A DNA stretch of 64,000 bases from Rhodospirillaceae bacterium (lineage in GTDB: Bacteria > Pseudomonadota > Alphaproteobacteria > DSM-16000 > Inquilinaceae). The notes under the pieces were generated by a model that saw only the letters and a list, made by a program, of their open reading frames with translations, had not been told where the DNA came from and did no database searches. The translations under genes were made by a program, and so were the position numbers. This document shows positions 30,501 through 41,194 of the stretch, piece after piece (position 1 is the stretch's first letter; each line of letters starts with the position of its first letter). Location: NCBI GenBank assembly GCA_020638575.1, contig JACKIH010000003.1:3521001-3585000 (forward strand), given 5' to 3'.

Positions 30501-30674
30501 CAGCCGGGCGACGGCCTCAGCCAGCCTGCCGGACAGAACCACGTCACCGTAACTGTCGCGTTCAGCGGCGGGCGCGTCGGGGGCTATGGCGGGGCCGTGC
30601 AGAATTCCGAACCCCAATTCGCCCAGCCAGTGGAGGGCGGCGTCTTCGACATCGGATTCGGCGATCACCGGCAT
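27501..30674 (-). CDS. hsdR: Type I restriction enzyme, R (motor and nuclease) subunit
   Basis: A 1057-residue protein of normal HsdR size. The N-terminal nuclease core has D144 (RADVVVFLNG) and E158-x-K160 (VIELKN), the PD-(D/E)xK triad. The helicase core has Walker A QGSGKS (301-306), a DEAH box (VIADEAHRSQYG) and GFTGTPIEHGD. It translocates DNA and cuts unmethylated targets with HsdM and HsdS. The start ATG at 30674 gives MPVIAESDVEDAALHWL. It is the last gene of the minus-strand hsdM-hsdS-hsdR order, 160 nt after hsdS, and looks intact. Confidence 0.96.
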   Translation of the reverse strand: MPVIAESDVEDAALHWLGELGFGILHGPAIAPDAPAAERDSYGDVVLSGRLAEAVARLNPSIPEEARADALRRLFHTEFPGLIEENRRLHGLITGGVPVEFYGEDGVIKGDHVRLVDFEDPDANDWLAVNQFTVIEAGVTRRADVVVFLNGMPIAVIELKNAGDEHATLDAAFNQLQTYRSHIPALFRSNAALIISDGLAARIGSLTADRERFMPWRTIDGEDLAPKGKPELETLLKGVFDKCCLLELVRDFIVFGEGANGLVKILAGYHQFHAVRRAVARTLDATAPAGDRRVGVIWHTQGSGKSLLMAFYAGKIIKHPAMANPTLVVLTDRNDLDDQLFATFSLCRDLLRQTPQQAESRDHLRALLDRPSGGVIFTTLQKFQPMEGEAAVPALTDRRNVVVIADEAHRSQYGMKAKVARATGDISYGFAKYMRDALPHASFIGFTGTPIEHGDVNTPAVFGEYIDIYDIARAVEDGATVPIYYESRLARIELPDDEKPKIDADIAALTEDCAEGEEERLNRQFSRIEAVVGTEQRLALIAQDLVAHVEARFAALDGKAMIVCMSRRICAALYDALVALRPDWHSDDDKAGTLKVVITGGPTDPAALQPHIGKKPKARREELAKRFKTADDSLKIVIVRDMWLTGFDVPSLHTMYIDKPMRGHGLMQAIARVNRVFRDKPAGLIVDYIGIAQNLKNALGDYASGDREQTGIDESEAIRVLQEKYEIVRDMFRPGASDGFDYRPALAPGATAQRRLVIMAGAIDWVLTLQQEAAAQETTDETKKRAHRRFADGVLALTKAFALAAASDEARAIRDEVGFFQAVRAALGKGTSSGGLSSVERELAIQQVISRAVVSTEIIDILKAAGLETPDISILSDEFLAEVRQMERKNLALEALRKLINGEVRSQSRQNVTQAKAFSDRLEAAIGRYHTNALTTVQVLEELLALAKDIQQARRRGAESGLSREEIAFYDALADNESARDLMGDASLWVIAHELLKSIKANVTVDWMHRSSARANIRRHVKRILRTYGYPPDLQDAAVQNVLQQAEAMSAQLAAAL

Positions 30675-30691
30675 GGCCGTCTCTCCCCGGC

Positions 30692-30755
30692 TTGTGGATC
30701 ACCGATGCACGACAAACGCCGTTGTGGCTCATGAATCGGCTTTTGTGATCCACAA
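30692..30755. promoter_or_regulatory. Inverted repeat upstream of hsdR
   Basis: Perfect 11-bp arms TTGTGGATCAC (30692-30702) and GTGATCCACAA (30745-30755) lie between hsdS and hsdR, with a smaller dyad TTTGTG-ATC-CACAAA inside the right arm. The first arm is 17 nt from the hsdR start. It could be an operator controlling restriction independently of modification. Confidence 0.45.
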
Positions 30756-30834
30756 ACTGGTTTGTGTGTCATGGACGCACCTCAAATCACCTGCTCGCCT
30801 TCGACGATCAACCCGGCAACGGCCCGGCATGGCA

Positions 30835-32167
30835 TCACGCCACCGCCTCCACCGCCTTTTCGGCATCGCGCAGGCGGATTTCGCCGGACATCAGCTTGGG
30901 CAGCAACAGGTCGCGAGTTGGGGCGAGAGTGCGAGATTCCTCTCCGTTGGCCCCGATCGTCTTGAAAATCGGATCAACGACCGAGCCAAATGGCGCCCAT
31001 AGGTGTTGGTCTGGTCGCGGGAACGGATAGCTTTCAAGCGCTTCGGTCCGAGCCCTTTGGCGACCAGATGTTCCCGTCATGCTCTGGATGGCGTGCTCGC
31101 GAAAGGAAGGATCGCGCGCGACCAAGTACGAAAAGCTCGGCGGAATTGGCGGACGCGAGCGCATGACAATAAATTCGGTCGAACCCCATCCGACCTGTTC
31201 TGGCTCCATGTCTTGCACGAAGCAGGTCTTGCCGTTCTCCAGGCATGGTGTAATTCGCGCCAGAAGAGCGTCCCCTCTTCGAAATTTCGCCCCCGACGTA
31301 AATGCACGAAGTATCGGTGACTCTGGGATTGCACCGCTTGTCGGCAGATCGGCCATTTCTAAGTACGGCGCCGGAGTACCTCCCTGGAGCTTCTCACTCG
31401 GGTTGAACTGCAGGAGCTGATCCAGGGACGCTCTCTCCCACCCTTCCGGCTTGTCGTCGTCGTCGAGGCGGTCGGGGAAGAGGGACCAGATGTGGGGGGC
31501 GAGGTAGGGTGGGCGGCCTTCCGCCTTCGCCCGGGTTGGGCCGAAATCGACAAACCAGTCCTTGAAGGTCGCCCGCGCCATCGCCTCCAGCGTCTCGTTC
31601 ATCCGCCGGTTCAACTCGATCTTGTCGTCGAGTGCGCCGAGAAGATTGGCGATCTCGTTTTGCTCGCGCAAAGAAAGGACTGGAATTGGTAGCGCCCGAA
31701 TCGTGGGCATGTTCAGTCGCTCCGCGACGGAGCCATCCCTGAAGCCATGCAGATGTCGCGCCATTGTCGGCGAGTTAAGCCAAAATCGGAGAAACCGCGT
31801 GTTGATTCTTGAAGGGTCTGGACGAATCAACACCATCCTCTGGCCGAGGCAAAGTCTGAGACCCTTTGGTATTTCTGCCGCGATGCCGAAATAGGTGCCT
31901 TCTCTGCTGTATAGGATGTCGCCATGTGCAGGCTCAGCGCGCTCTATGCGCTCAAGGTAGGTGCTTTCACTGACGCGCCCCATTTGGTGGATTTGCAGAA
32001 CCCCCGAGCGAATATCCTGCGATCGAACAACATAGGGACCTCGGTCGGTAAGTTCCGGTGTTGAGTGGGGGCAATCGAAGACGCCCTCTGCCAGCGCATC
32101 CAAGCGGCGCCAATTTCGTTTGATCGGCCAGCCCAAAGCCTCCTGCGGCGGATGCACCGGAGCCGGC

Positions 32168-32175
<8 letters not shown>
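30835..32175 (-). CDS. hsdS: Type I restriction-modification specificity subunit
   Basis: A 446-residue protein with two target-recognition domains of different sequence. Each is followed by a conserved helix: SLREQNEIANLLGALDDKIELNRRMNETLEAMARATFKDW (about residues 170-210) and the C-terminal LAPTRDLLLPKLMSGEIRL. It determines the bipartite DNA site recognised by the enzyme; the site cannot be read from sequence. The ATG at 32175 overlaps the hsdM stop by 8 nt. Base composition is locally more AT-rich than the neighbours, as expected for fast-exchanging specificity domains. Confidence 0.94.
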
Positions 32176-33796
<1,621 letters not shown>

Positions 33797-34390
33797 CTTG
33801 GTTGTCTCCCTGCAAACGCACCCCGACTCGGGCAATCCTCAATTGTAGCGCGCACGCGCCGGCCCCCAAAGGCTCCGGGTGCATCGAACCAGCGGCACGG
33901 GCGGTTCACGCTTCGTCTTGGCGATGCCGGTGTCCCGATCCGACAGGCTGACCCACTCGGCATCGGCGTAGCGGATGCGGGTTCGGACGCCGGGCCGGTC
34001 CGCCAGCCGGACGAAAAAGGCCCGCACGGCCGCCAGACGGCTGCGGGAGAGGGAGGCGCGATGGGGGCGTGGGCCGGCATCGTGTGACCCAGTGCGGTTG
34101 GCGTGCCGTCTTCGTCGGTCGGGCCGCATGCGGCTGGGTTCTCGCGCAGCCACGTCATGGGCGCGTGCTTCGCCGACCTTCCCCGTACGACGTCGACTCT
34201 GCTTGTCGCCATTGCCGCGCCTGGTGGCCTGGTTGGCTGCCTTCAAGGCTTTGATTTGCCGAGCCTTGAGGGACGTGTGCTGGGATCCCCGGAGCGCTCA
34301 CGCTCTGCCAACGGCGCGGATACCGTGGACGATACCAACCGCGCCGGAGGCCCACACACCGCTGCGGACAATGGCGGACGCCCAGGCAAC
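33797..34390. other. Gap between hsdM and the tRNA gene; no supported gene
   Basis: About 590 nt with long open frames on both strands that arise from high GC. The best candidate is a 135-codon minus-strand frame (33839-34246), but it is arginine-rich, has no ribosome site that I trust and no recognisable domain. The hsdM promoter should lie near 33800-33900. The region could be scar sequence at the edge of the defence island. Confidence 0.4.
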
Positions 34391-34414
34391 AAAAAAGCCC
34401 GGAGATCCGGGCTT
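34391..34414 (-). terminator. Intrinsic terminator of the tRNA-Thr transcript
   Basis: On the minus strand an 8-bp GC stem (AAGCCCGG with CCGGGCTT, 4-nt loop) is followed by six T residues. It lies 47 nt beyond the tRNA 3' end. Confidence 0.8.
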
Positions 34415-34460
34415 CGAGGTGGTCTCTTGGGTCCTTGCCGGACCGTCTTGGATCTTCAAA

Positions 34461-34536
34461 TGGTGCCGCAGGAGGGACTCGAACCCCCGACCCCAGCATT
34501 ACGAATGCCGTGCTCTACCAGCTGAGCTACTGCGGC
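34461..34536 (-). tRNA. tRNA-Thr (anticodon CGT)
   Basis: A 76-nt cloverleaf read on the minus strand. The acceptor is GCCGCAG paired with CTGCGGC, the D arm GCTCAGCTGGTAGAGC, the anticodon loop TTCGTAA with CGT at positions 34-36 (decoding ACG), and the T arm GGGGGTTCGAGTCCCTC; the encoded CCA is at 34461-34463. The 3' end faces the hsd/CRISPR island, the usual side for integrations, but I saw no direct copy of the tRNA 3' end elsewhere in the window. Confidence 0.95.
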
Positions 34537-34699
34537 GCCGGGGCGCAAGATACGCGGGCCCGCCGGGCGAAAGCAAGAACGCCCGCCCCACCGGAGCGGA
34601 GCGGGCAATCCTGGTCTGCGTAGGCGTCCGCGCAGCAAGCCCGGCCACCCCGGCCACCCCGGCCACCTCGACTCGGTAGCCGGGTCGCCGAACCCTAGG

Positions 34700-36694
34700 T
34701 TACTGGGTGCGGATGCGGATGGTTTCGATACCGTCCATCTCGTCCCGCGGGACTTCGATGCGCAGCGTGCCGCCGCCCACCAGGTCGACCTCCACGGCCA
34801 CCACGTTGCCCGCCGAGCCGCTGGTGCCGCTGCCGCCGCCGCCCGACACCGTCAGGGTGTAGGTGCCGGTGCCGTCGGCGAAGGCTTCCGCGCCCACGTA
34901 GAAGGTGCCGCTATAATCGGCGGTGTAGGTGATCAGGCTGTTGAAGTCGGTGCCGCCGTCATCGTTGGCATCGATCACGGTGAAGTAATCGTCGTAGAGG
35001 TAGAGGTACGGGTCGCCGAGGGTTCCGGCACCGGTCGGCGTGCCTTCCATGGAGATGGTGTAGGTGACGCCCTGGGTCAGCTCCACGGCATAGACGTCGA
35101 TGTCGCCGCTGTAGTCCAGCGCGCCGTACATCGGCTCGTTGACCGCCATGTACCCGGCCGTCTCCGGCGTCTCGCCCACATCGCCTTCGGGCACCACGAA
35201 CTCTTCCACCGCGATGGTGTAGGTGCCGGTGTTGGAGCCGTAGGCACCGCCTTCCACGAAGTGGGTGCCGCTGTAGGACGGGGTGTAGAGCAGGCGGGAG
35301 TTGAAGCCCGAGCCACCGTCGTCGTTCCAGTCCAGCTCGTAGCCGGCGTCGTCGTAGATGGCGACATAGGGGTCGGGCAGGGTGCCCATGGAGGTCGGCG
35401 TGCCTTCCTGGGTGATCACGTAGGTAACGCCGGCCTCCAGGGTCACGGCAAACCAGTCGGCATCGTAGGCGACCTCGATCTCGCCGGTGGCGCTGGAACC
35501 GACGGCCAGCGACCCGACGGTGCCGGTGTCGCTGGCATAATCGTCCGGCGGCGGCACGAACTCGGTCACCGTCAGGGTGTAGGTGCCGATGTTGCTGGCG
35601 AAGGCGGCGGCACCGATATAGTAGGTGCCCGGCGCGTCCGGCGTGAAGGTGATCTGGGAGTTGAAGGCTTCGCCGCCGTCGTCGTTCCAGTCGACCTCCA
35701 TGCCCGCGGAGTCATAGAGGTAGAGATACGGGTCGGGCAGGCTGCCGGCATTGGTCGGCGTGCCTTCCATGTCGATGCGGTAGCTCATGCCCGCTTCGGC
35801 CTGCAGGGCAAACCAGTCTTCGTCGTCGGCCACCTCGATCTCGCCGGTCACCGGCTGGCCGATGGTGACGGACCCGGTGGTGGAGGCGGTGGCCGGATAG
35901 TCGTCCTCCGGCGCCACGCTTTCGACGACCGTCAGGGTATAGGTGCCGACGTTCTCCGCAAACGCGGCCGCACCGACATAGACGGTGCCCGACGCATCCG
36001 GGGTGTAGGTGAGGCGGGAGTTGAAATCCTGGCCGCCGTCGTCGTTCCAGTCGATCTCGGCACCCGAGGCATCGTAGAGGTAGAGGTAGGGGTCGGGCAG
36101 GCTGCCGGCATTGGTCGGCGTGCCTTCCATGTCGATCACGTAGCGCTGCCCGGCGGTGACCTGGAGTGCGAACCAGTCCTCGTCGCCGGCTGCGCCGATC
36201 TCGCCGGTGGCCGCCTGGCCGGGGGCCAGGGTGCCGGCGCCGTCGATGGCGGCGGCGAAGTCGTCCTCCGGTGCTGCAGCACCGGCCACGGTGAGGGTGT
36301 AGGTGCCGGTGGCAGACCCGAACGCCTCGGCGGACACATAGTAGGTGCCGGCGGCATCGACGGTCAGCGTCAGGGCACTGTTGAAGGTGCCGTTGCTGTC
36401 GTCGTTGAAGGCGATCTCGTCGCCGTTGGCGTTGAATACCGCAAGGAACGGATCGCTCAAGCTGCCCGCACCGGTCGGCGCGCCTTCCAGGCGAATGTCC
36501 ACCGGAGCACCGGGCACCAGCTCGATGGCGAACCAGTCGCGGTCGCCGGAGACTTCCAGATTGCCGGAAACGGCGCCGCCGACGGCGATGGTACCGCTGG
36601 TGGTGGCATCGGACGGATAGTCGTCGGCCAGGGCCGGCGAAGCGGCGGTCAGCGCAACCAGCGCTGTGCCGGCGAGCAGCAGGCGATGTGACAT
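34700..36694 (-). CDS. Exported protein with five PPC-type beta-sandwich repeats
   Basis: A 664-residue protein. A signal peptide (MSHRLLLAGTALVALTAASPALA, residues 1-23) precedes five tandem domains of about 118 residues, starting near residues 25, 138, 256, 375 and 494. Each carries a DWFA(I/L) or equivalent strand, a DPYLYLYD strand, an acidic turn like DWNDDGG and the ending GTYTLTV. These match bacterial pre-peptidase C-terminal (PPC) domains, found at the end of secreted peptidases, but no catalytic domain is attached. A glycine/serine linker leads to a 40-residue acidic C-terminal strand domain. The start ATG at 36694 follows GAGAGAGGGGA. Role unknown; an extracytoplasmic binding or surface protein is plausible. 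Confidence 0.8.
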   Translation of the reverse strand: MSHRLLLAGTALVALTAASPALADDYPSDATTSGTIAVGGAVSGNLEVSGDRDWFAIELVPGAPVDIRLEGAPTGAGSLSDPFLAVFNANGDEIAFNDDSNGTFNSALTLTVDAAGTYYVSAEAFGSATGTYTLTVAGAAAPEDDFAAAIDGAGTLAPGQAATGEIGAAGDEDWFALQVTAGQRYVIDMEGTPTNAGSLPDPYLYLYDASGAEIDWNDDGGQDFNSRLTYTPDASGTVYVGAAAFAENVGTYTLTVVESVAPEDDYPATASTTGSVTIGQPVTGEIEVADDEDWFALQAEAGMSYRIDMEGTPTNAGSLPDPYLYLYDSAGMEVDWNDDGGEAFNSQITFTPDAPGTYYIGAAAFASNIGTYTLTVTEFVPPPDDYASDTGTVGSLAVGSSATGEIEVAYDADWFAVTLEAGVTYVITQEGTPTSMGTLPDPYVAIYDDAGYELDWNDDGGSGFNSRLLYTPSYSGTHFVEGGAYGSNTGTYTIAVEEFVVPEGDVGETPETAGYMAVNEPMYGALDYSGDIDVYAVELTQGVTYTISMEGTPTGAGTLGDPYLYLYDDYFTVIDANDDGGTDFNSLITYTADYSGTFYVGAEAFADGTGTYTLTVSGGGGSGTSGSAGNVVAVEVDLVGGGTLRIEVPRDEMDGIETIRIRTQ

Positions 36695-36932
36695 GTGGGT
36701 CCCCTCTCTCACTTTGCGGATCGTTCCCGCGGCCCTGGCGTCCCGGACCGGGCCCAGGGCACGCGGTCGATCGTTCGGGCGGTCTCGGATCGTCGATCGG
36801 GCCCTATGTAGCACCAATCAGGGACACCGCGCGGACCAACCTGGGTGATGCCGCGGTGTTTCCGAGGCTAAAGTCGGGCAAACCGTCTGCCGAAGGCCGC
36901 AGTGGCCCTCCAGCCACCCCCTGAAAACGGCA

Positions 36933-36963
36933 AAGCCCGGCCGGTGGCGGACCGGCCGGGCTT
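36933..36963 (-). terminator. Strong hairpin, terminator of the 37.0-38.5 kb gene
   Basis: Perfect 13-bp arms (AAGCCCGGCCGGT with ACCGGCCGGGCTT) and a 5-nt loop lie 57 nt past the stop of the exported-protein gene at 37021. On the minus strand it is followed by TTGCCGTTTTC. Confidence 0.7.
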
Positions 36964-37020
36964 CGGCAAATCGCGGCGGAACCGTGCGGCCCCGCCCGCG
37001 ACCTGTGCCGCTGGTGGCCG

Positions 37021-38502
37021 CTACTGCATGAGCTGGCCCATCATCGGGCCCATGTCGTTGCCGTTCAGCAGCACCTGGCCGGCATCGGTGGCCTGGAAGT
37101 GGTAGGTGTGCAGCGAGGCGCCGGAGTCGTTCTGCGACACTTCGCCCATGGTCTGCAGCACCGTCAGGCCCTGCACCACGTCCTGCGCCATGGGGCCCAT
37201 GGCCTGCAGTTCCGTGATCAGCCCCGCCATGTTGCTGACCGACAGCGTTGCATCGGCGACGACACCCAGCGGCGAGGAGGTGGTGGGGGCCACCGTGCCG
37301 GTGAAGGAGATCTCGGAGACCCCCAGGTCGACATAGATTTCCGGCACCTCCAGGGTGGCGCCGCTCTGCATCACCGCCTGCTGCAGGCCGACCATGAACA
37401 TGGTGCCGGCCATGTCCGGGCCCATCTCGCCGGTCTGGTCGAGGAAGTCGATGAGCAGGTTGAGCATCTGCTCGTTGGGCAGATCCACCAGCATCACCTC
37501 GGCCCGCACCTCCTGGGGCAGGATGCCGTTGAACGGCGGCTCCGGCTGGATGGCCAGCTCGTTCATGTCGGCATGGAAGCCGATGGTGCCGGTCGGCTGG
37601 TCGAGCCCGTTCACGTACATGCCGGCCGATGCGCTGCCGAGCTGGGCGCCTTCCGCACCGTCACGGAAGTTCAGGCCGTGCAGGCGGTAGGTGAGGTCCA
37701 TGTCGGAGAACAGGTTGGGTGTCTCGCGCAGCAGGTTGGCGATGTCGCCGAACACCATCGGGTCGGGACCGCGCGGGTTTTCCATGTCGGCGCCGGCCAT
37801 GAGCTGGTTGAACTGCTGGCCGAACAGCGTGTACTCGCGCATGTCGAGGTGGCTGATGGAGCCGGCCAGGCCGATCTCGTCCAGCGACAGCATGCCGTCC
37901 TGCTGGCCCGGATCGACGTCGAGGCCGGCCATAACCACGTCGAAGTTGGCGTCGAAGCGATCGGTGGCGACCTCTTCGGTGTCCATCACCATGCTGAAGG
38001 TGTCGATGGTGGCGGCACCCTCTTCCTGGGTCGGCCGCAGCTCCAGGCGCTCCAGCACGAAGTTCAGGTCGGTGAAGGTCTCGAACTCCGGCGCGAACAC
38101 GCCTTCGCCGGTCTGCGCGTCGATCGACATGGTGGCCATGGTCTGGCCGCCGGCACCGACCTCGTAGCGCGAGGGGATCGTCCAGTTGACGTCGTACCAG
38201 CCGTTGTCCATGGGCATCAGGGTGGCGAGGATGGGCTCGACCACGAGCTGCGGGCCTTGCAGACCGAAAACGAAGGTCGGCAGGCTGACGGCATAGTGAT
38301 CGCCCTCGGCGGCGACTTCGACGTCGCCCTGCAGGGTCACTTCGGCCTCTGCCCCGGTCACCAGGTATTGGGTGATGTAGTTCTCGATACCGCGACGGAT
38401 TTCGTCAGCGCCGGCCTCATCCACCTGAGCGGCGGCTTGTCCCGCTGTCATCGCCATGAGTGCCAGCGATGACGTTCCGACGATCAGTCTAAAGCCTCGC
38501 AT
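37021..38502 (-). CDS. Exported protein of unknown function
   Basis: A 493-residue protein with a signal peptide (MRGFRLIVGTSSLALMAMTAGQAAAQ, residues 1-26). The rest is beta-rich and acidic, without membrane helices. It resembles large alphaproteobacterial periplasmic DUF-type proteins with alternating lipid-binding-like strands (for example DLNFVLERLELRPT, SISHLDMREYTLFGQQFNQLM), but I do not recognise a named family with confidence. The ATG at 38502 follows GGAGGGGACT. It is a single-gene unit between two strong hairpins and diverges from the Suv3-like helicase. Confidence 0.7.
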   Translation of the reverse strand: MRGFRLIVGTSSLALMAMTAGQAAAQVDEAGADEIRRGIENYITQYLVTGAEAEVTLQGDVEVAAEGDHYAVSLPTFVFGLQGPQLVVEPILATLMPMDNGWYDVNWTIPSRYEVGAGGQTMATMSIDAQTGEGVFAPEFETFTDLNFVLERLELRPTQEEGAATIDTFSMVMDTEEVATDRFDANFDVVMAGLDVDPGQQDGMLSLDEIGLAGSISHLDMREYTLFGQQFNQLMAGADMENPRGPDPMVFGDIANLLRETPNLFSDMDLTYRLHGLNFRDGAEGAQLGSASAGMYVNGLDQPTGTIGFHADMNELAIQPEPPFNGILPQEVRAEVMLVDLPNEQMLNLLIDFLDQTGEMGPDMAGTMFMVGLQQAVMQSGATLEVPEIYVDLGVSEISFTGTVAPTTSSPLGVVADATLSVSNMAGLITELQAMGPMAQDVVQGLTVLQTMGEVSQNDSGASLHTYHFQATDAGQVLLNGNDMGPMMGQLMQ

Positions 38503-38677
38503 GTCGAGTCCCCTCCGAGTTGCGCTTTGTGCCAAGGTTGCTTCCGGGATCTGGGCGACTTACCACCGTCGCGTCGGACCACCCAGTCGTAGGCGTTGTC
38601 CGGCGGGACTGTGCCTGAAGTGTGGCAGGGCTTCAATTCCAGGGCGGCCCGGCCACTGTCACTACCAAGGTGCGCCC

Positions 38678-41194
38678 ATGATGCGTGGGTCAGACGGCGG
38701 TCGTGTCTTCGCGGTGCTGGGGCCAACCAATACGGGTAAGACCCATCTGGCGATGGACCGCATGGCCGGGCATGCCAGCGGCATCATCGGCTTCCCCTTG
38801 CGCCTGCTGGCGCGCGAAAACTACGACCGCCTGGTGCGCATCCTGGGCCGAAACCGCGTCGCCCTGGTGACCGGCGAAGAAAAGATCATCCCCGCCGGCG
38901 CCAGCCACTTCGTGTGCACCGTGGAGAGCATGCCGCTCGACCGCGAGGCCGACTTCCTGGCGGTCGACGAAATCCAGCTCGCCGCCGATCCCGAGCGCGG
39001 CCACGTGTTCACCCACCGGCTGCTGGCGTGCCGCGGGCTGGAGGAAACGATGATGCTGGGGGCGGAAACCATCCGCCCGTTGATTCGCCGGCTGGTGCCC
39101 GAGGCCGAGTTCGTCACCCGCACGCGGTTCTCGCGGCTCACCTACGCCGGCCCGCGCAAGCTGTCGCGCCTGCCGCCGCGCTCGGCCATCGTCGCGTTCT
39201 CCACCTCCGACGTGTACCAGCTCGCCGAAATGGTGCGCCGCCAGCGCGGCGGTACGGCCATCGTGCTGGGGGCGCTCAGCCCGCGCACGCGCAACGCCCA
39301 GGTGGGCATGTACCAGGCCGGCGAGGTCGACTACCTGGTGGCCACCGATGCCATCGGCATGGGCCTCAACATGGACATCGACCATGTGGCCTTCGCACGG
39401 CTCAGCAAGTTCGACGGCCGCACGCCGCGGCGCCTGCGCCCCACCGAGATCGCCCAGATCGCCGGCCGCGCCGGCCGCCACACCAAGGACGGCACCTTCG
39501 GCACCACCGACGAGGTGGGCGCCATCGACGAGGAGGTGGTGGAGGCGGTGGAAACCCACACCTTCGATGCGCTGCAGACGCTGATGTGGCGCAACGCCGA
39601 CCTGGACTTCCGCGATCCCCGCCGGCTGCTGGCGAGCCTGGAGGTGCCGCCGCCCGACCGCCGGCTGCGCCGCAAGGGGGATGCCGACGACGCCCTGGCG
39701 CTCGCCGCCCTGATGCACGACGCCGAGCTGGTGCGGCGGGCCATCGATCCGGCGTCCACGCGCCTGTTGTGGGACGTCTGCCAGATCCCCGATTTCCGCA
39801 AGATGCTGACCGATGCCCACACCCGGCTGCTGGCCGAAGTCTACCGCCAGCTCTCCGGCCCCGCCGGGCGACTGGAGACGGACTGGATCGCCGGCCATCT
39901 GACGCGGCTTGACCGCACCGACGGCGATATCGACGGGCTGGTGAGCCGCATCGCCCATGTCCGCACCTGGACCTACATCACCCACCGCGGCGACTGGCTG
40001 GGCGATCCCAAGCACTGGCAGGCGCGCTCTTTGGCCATCGAGGACCGGCTGTCGGACGCGCTGCACGCCCGGCTGACCCAGCGCTTCGTCGACCGCCGCT
40101 CGGCCGCCCTGGTGAAGTCGCTGCGCGCGGGCGGCGAGCTGGTCGCCGCCGTGGCGCGGTCCGGCGAGGTGCTGGTGGAGGGCGAGTTCGTCGGCCGCCT
40201 CGACGGCTTTCGCTTCACGCCCGATGCCGGCCACCACTCCGACGACACCCGCGCCATGCTGAGTGCCGCCCGCCGGGCGCTGCGCGGCGAGATCGCGCGG
40301 CGGGTACGGACCCTGGACGGCGACGACGACAGCGCCTTCTGCCTGGGCGATCCCGGCGGCGACGACTGGGCGACCGTGCTGTGGCACGGCCGTCCGGTCG
40401 CCACCCTGGCGCCCGGCTCCGCGGTGCTGGCGCCGGTGGTGCGGCCGCTCGCTTCGGAACTGCTGGAAGCCGGCGCGCGCGACCGGGTGGCCCGCCGCCT
40501 GCAGCGTTGGCTGGACCGGGAGATTGCCGCCACCCTGCAGCCGCTGGTGCGCCTGGCCGAAGCCCCGCAGCTAGCCGGAGCGGTGCGCGGGCTCGCCTAT
40601 CAGCTCCACGAAGCGCTGGGCATCGTTCCCCGCGCCGCGGTGGCACCGCTGCTGGCGGAACTGGAACCCGCCGAGCGGCGGCGGCTGGCTGGCCTGGGCA
40701 TCCGCCTCGGCTACCGACACGTGTATCTCGGCGCCATGGCACGGCCGCGTCTGCGGCGTTTGGTCGCGCTGTTGTGGAGCGTTTCCCACCGGCTGATTCG
40801 GCCGCCGCCGCTGCCCGCCGACGCCGCGGTGAGCGTGCGCCCGGTGGACGGCGTGCCGCCGGGTTTCTACGCCGCCATCGGCTTCGTGGCCGCGGGCGGA
40901 CAGGCCATCCGAGTCGACCGGCTGGACGCACTGGCCGGCGCGGTCCAGGAGCTGGCCGCGGCCGGGCCGTTCCAGGCGCCGGGCGACCTCGCCCAGCTCG
41001 TCGGCTGCCCCAAGGCGGCCTTGGCGGACATCCTGGTCGGGCTGGGCCACCGCCACGTCATCGCCGAGGACGGCACGGAAACCTTCTATCCCCAGCAGCG
41101 CCCGCAGGCGCGCAAGCGGCAGCGCCGGCACGCGCGTCCCGACGATGCCTCGCCCTTCGCCAAGCTCAAGGTGCTCGACCATGACCACCGCTGA
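38678..41194 (+). CDS. Suv3-like DEAD/H-box RNA helicase
   Basis: An 838-residue SF2 helicase with Walker A GPTNTGKT (15-22), a DEIQ box (AVDEIQLAADPERG) and motif VI QIAGRAGRH. The DEIQ and the overall layout match the mitochondrial Suv3/alphaproteobacterial helicase family, which acts in RNA turnover. Its C-terminal 400 residues are the alphaproteobacteria-type extension with a Lys/Arg-rich end. The start ATG at 38678 is followed by a second ATG. The stop overlaps the S4-domain gene by 14 nt, a pairing common in alphaproteobacteria. Confidence 0.9.
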   Translation: MMRGSDGGRVFAVLGPTNTGKTHLAMDRMAGHASGIIGFPLRLLARENYDRLVRILGRNRVALVTGEEKIIPAGASHFVCTVESMPLDREADFLAVDEIQLAADPERGHVFTHRLLACRGLEETMMLGAETIRPLIRRLVPEAEFVTRTRFSRLTYAGPRKLSRLPPRSAIVAFSTSDVYQLAEMVRRQRGGTAIVLGALSPRTRNAQVGMYQAGEVDYLVATDAIGMGLNMDIDHVAFARLSKFDGRTPRRLRPTEIAQIAGRAGRHTKDGTFGTTDEVGAIDEEVVEAVETHTFDALQTLMWRNADLDFRDPRRLLASLEVPPPDRRLRRKGDADDALALAALMHDAELVRRAIDPASTRLLWDVCQIPDFRKMLTDAHTRLLAEVYRQLSGPAGRLETDWIAGHLTRLDRTDGDIDGLVSRIAHVRTWTYITHRGDWLGDPKHWQARSLAIEDRLSDALHARLTQRFVDRRSAALVKSLRAGGELVAAVARSGEVLVEGEFVGRLDGFRFTPDAGHHSDDTRAMLSAARRALRGEIARRVRTLDGDDDSAFCLGDPGGDDWATVLWHGRPVATLAPGSAVLAPVVRPLASELLEAGARDRVARRLQRWLDREIAATLQPLVRLAEAPQLAGAVRGLAYQLHEALGIVPRAAVAPLLAELEPAERRRLAGLGIRLGYRHVYLGAMARPRLRRLVALLWSVSHRLIRPPPLPADAAVSVRPVDGVPPGFYAAIGFVAAGGQAIRVDRLDALAGAVQELAAAGPFQAPGDLAQLVGCPKAALADILVGLGHRHVIAEDGTETFYPQQRPQARKRQRRHARPDDASPFAKLKVLDHDHR

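Noticed and set aside
33839..34246. A 135-codon minus-strand frame between hsdM and the tRNA
   Set aside because: Arginine-rich, no convincing ribosome site, no domain; cannot be separated from GC-driven frames.
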